From an uncultured Bdellovibrio sp. (lineage in GTDB: Bacteria > Bdellovibrionota > Bdellovibrionia > Bdellovibrionales > Bdellovibrionaceae), in contig CAMLMF010000134.1 of NCBI GenBank assembly GCA_946480995.1, forward strand, positions 1-6,813: a DNA stretch of 6,813 nucleotides, written 5' to 3'. The translations under genes were made by a program, and so were the position numbers. Numbering within the stretch: position 1 is the stretch's first letter; the number at the start of each line of letters is the position of its first letter. This document shows positions 6,383 through 6,813 of the stretch, piece by piece. The notes under the pieces were generated by a model. It had not been told where the DNA came from. It made no database searches and saw only the letters and a program-made list of their open reading frames with translations.

Positions 6383-6813
6383 CTATTGAGTTGCGTCCGT
6401 CCCTTGGCTGACATTTAAGACATTCCAAGAAGGACTCTTCGGGTCATCGGACTTATCATTTTCTTTTGCCACATCTGGCTTTTTAAGACTGAATTTAATT
6501 TTCGAATTTTCAATAATCACGCGTGGGTCCGTCGAGTGATGATCAAAAATCACCAGGTTGCGTGAGGCCTGAGCTGTCACGACATTCGGATTCCACAGAT
6601 ATCTAAAATAAATGATCAAGGATCCAGCGAACTGGCTTAACAGTAAAGATAACAGCCCTAAACTGAGCAAGCCAATCTGTGGAACGGTCGTGTCCCAACG
6701 GGCGCTTTCTAAAACTTCAAAACGCGAATCGATCGAAATCTTTTGTGATTCCAACTTTCCTAAAGAAGCGCTGAGTTCCTTGTAGCGGGCGAACTCTAAT
6801 TCAGACTTTTTCT
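6383..6813 (-). CDS. Single-pass membrane protein of unknown function, 5' end outside window
   Basis: The minus-strand frame is open to the right edge, giving 142 codons plus stop; an in-frame TTG at 6754 is not a convincing start because the frame upstream stays open and of similar character. Fragment residues 1-38 (charged, with spaced Leu, Phe and Ile) could be a coiled coil or amphipathic helix. A membrane segment spans about 45-69 (IGLLSLGLL...LIIYF). After it come about 40 residues that look like short beta strands (NLVIFDHH, PRVIIENSKIKFSL), then a polar tail of Lys, Asp, Pro and Ser (111-142) likely disordered. I do not recognise the family. Its stop is 11 bp before the deacetylase start, and the ribosome binding site of that gene overlaps the stop, so they form one operon with the YkgJ-type gene. 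Confidence 0.75.
   Translation of the reverse strand, partial: KKSELEFARYKELSASLGKLESQKISIDSRFEVLESARWDTTVPQIGLLSLGLLSLLLSQFAGSLIIYFRYLWNPNVVTAQASRNLVIFDHHSTDPRVIIENSKIKFSLKKPDVAKENDKSDDPKSPSWNVLNVSQGTDATQ

Noticed and set aside
6372..6428. Longer N-terminus for the deacetylase, starting at 6428
   Set aside because: It would overlap the upstream gene by 46 bp and put 19 polar residues before a good lipoprotein signal; the ATG at 6371 gives the expected signal peptide and an 11-bp gap.

Overview
The window looks like ordinary chromosomal core and envelope DNA from a Gram-negative bacterium. The protein style suggests a Bdellovibrio-like predatory member of the Bdellovibrionota: an outer-membrane barrel carrying a 'NPYPLGGYSG' stretch, an RDD protein with a long disordered front, and a NodB deacetylase lipoprotein. 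This assignment is inference from protein character, not from a marker gene. No tRNA, rRNA, CRISPR array, insertion sequence, phage gene or origin is visible.

The left part (1-2805, + strand) is a tightly packed run of four genes: prmA (cut by the left edge), rsmE (ATGA overlap with prmA), an RDD-family membrane protein (11-bp gap) and rfaE2, a stand-alone heptose-1-phosphate adenylyltransferase (5-bp gap). The first two modify the translation machinery (L11 protein and 16S rRNA). The last belongs to ADP-heptose supply for LPS core. The spacing argues for one transcript whose promoter lies left of the window.

The right part (2828-6813, - strand) runs towards the left block and meets it in a 22-bp convergent junction. 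Reading from the right edge, it starts with a truncated single-pass membrane protein. A polysaccharide-deacetylase lipoprotein follows after 11 bp, then a YkgJ-type cysteine-cluster protein after 13 bp; these three are probably one operon. After a 170-bp gap with secondary structure come an inner-membrane-anchored protein with a Lys/Ala-rich linker and a helical C-terminal domain, and 37 bp later a small outer-membrane beta-barrel protein. All of this minus-strand block except the YkgJ protein appears to be membrane-bound or exported.

The most interesting points are two. One is the pairing of an anchored, wall-spanning-type protein with an outer-membrane barrel (2828-4667). The other is the deacetylase lipoprotein with an unassigned N-terminal domain, linked to a metal-binding-type cysteine protein (4838-6371). 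I see no clear sign of a wholly new defence or mobile system.
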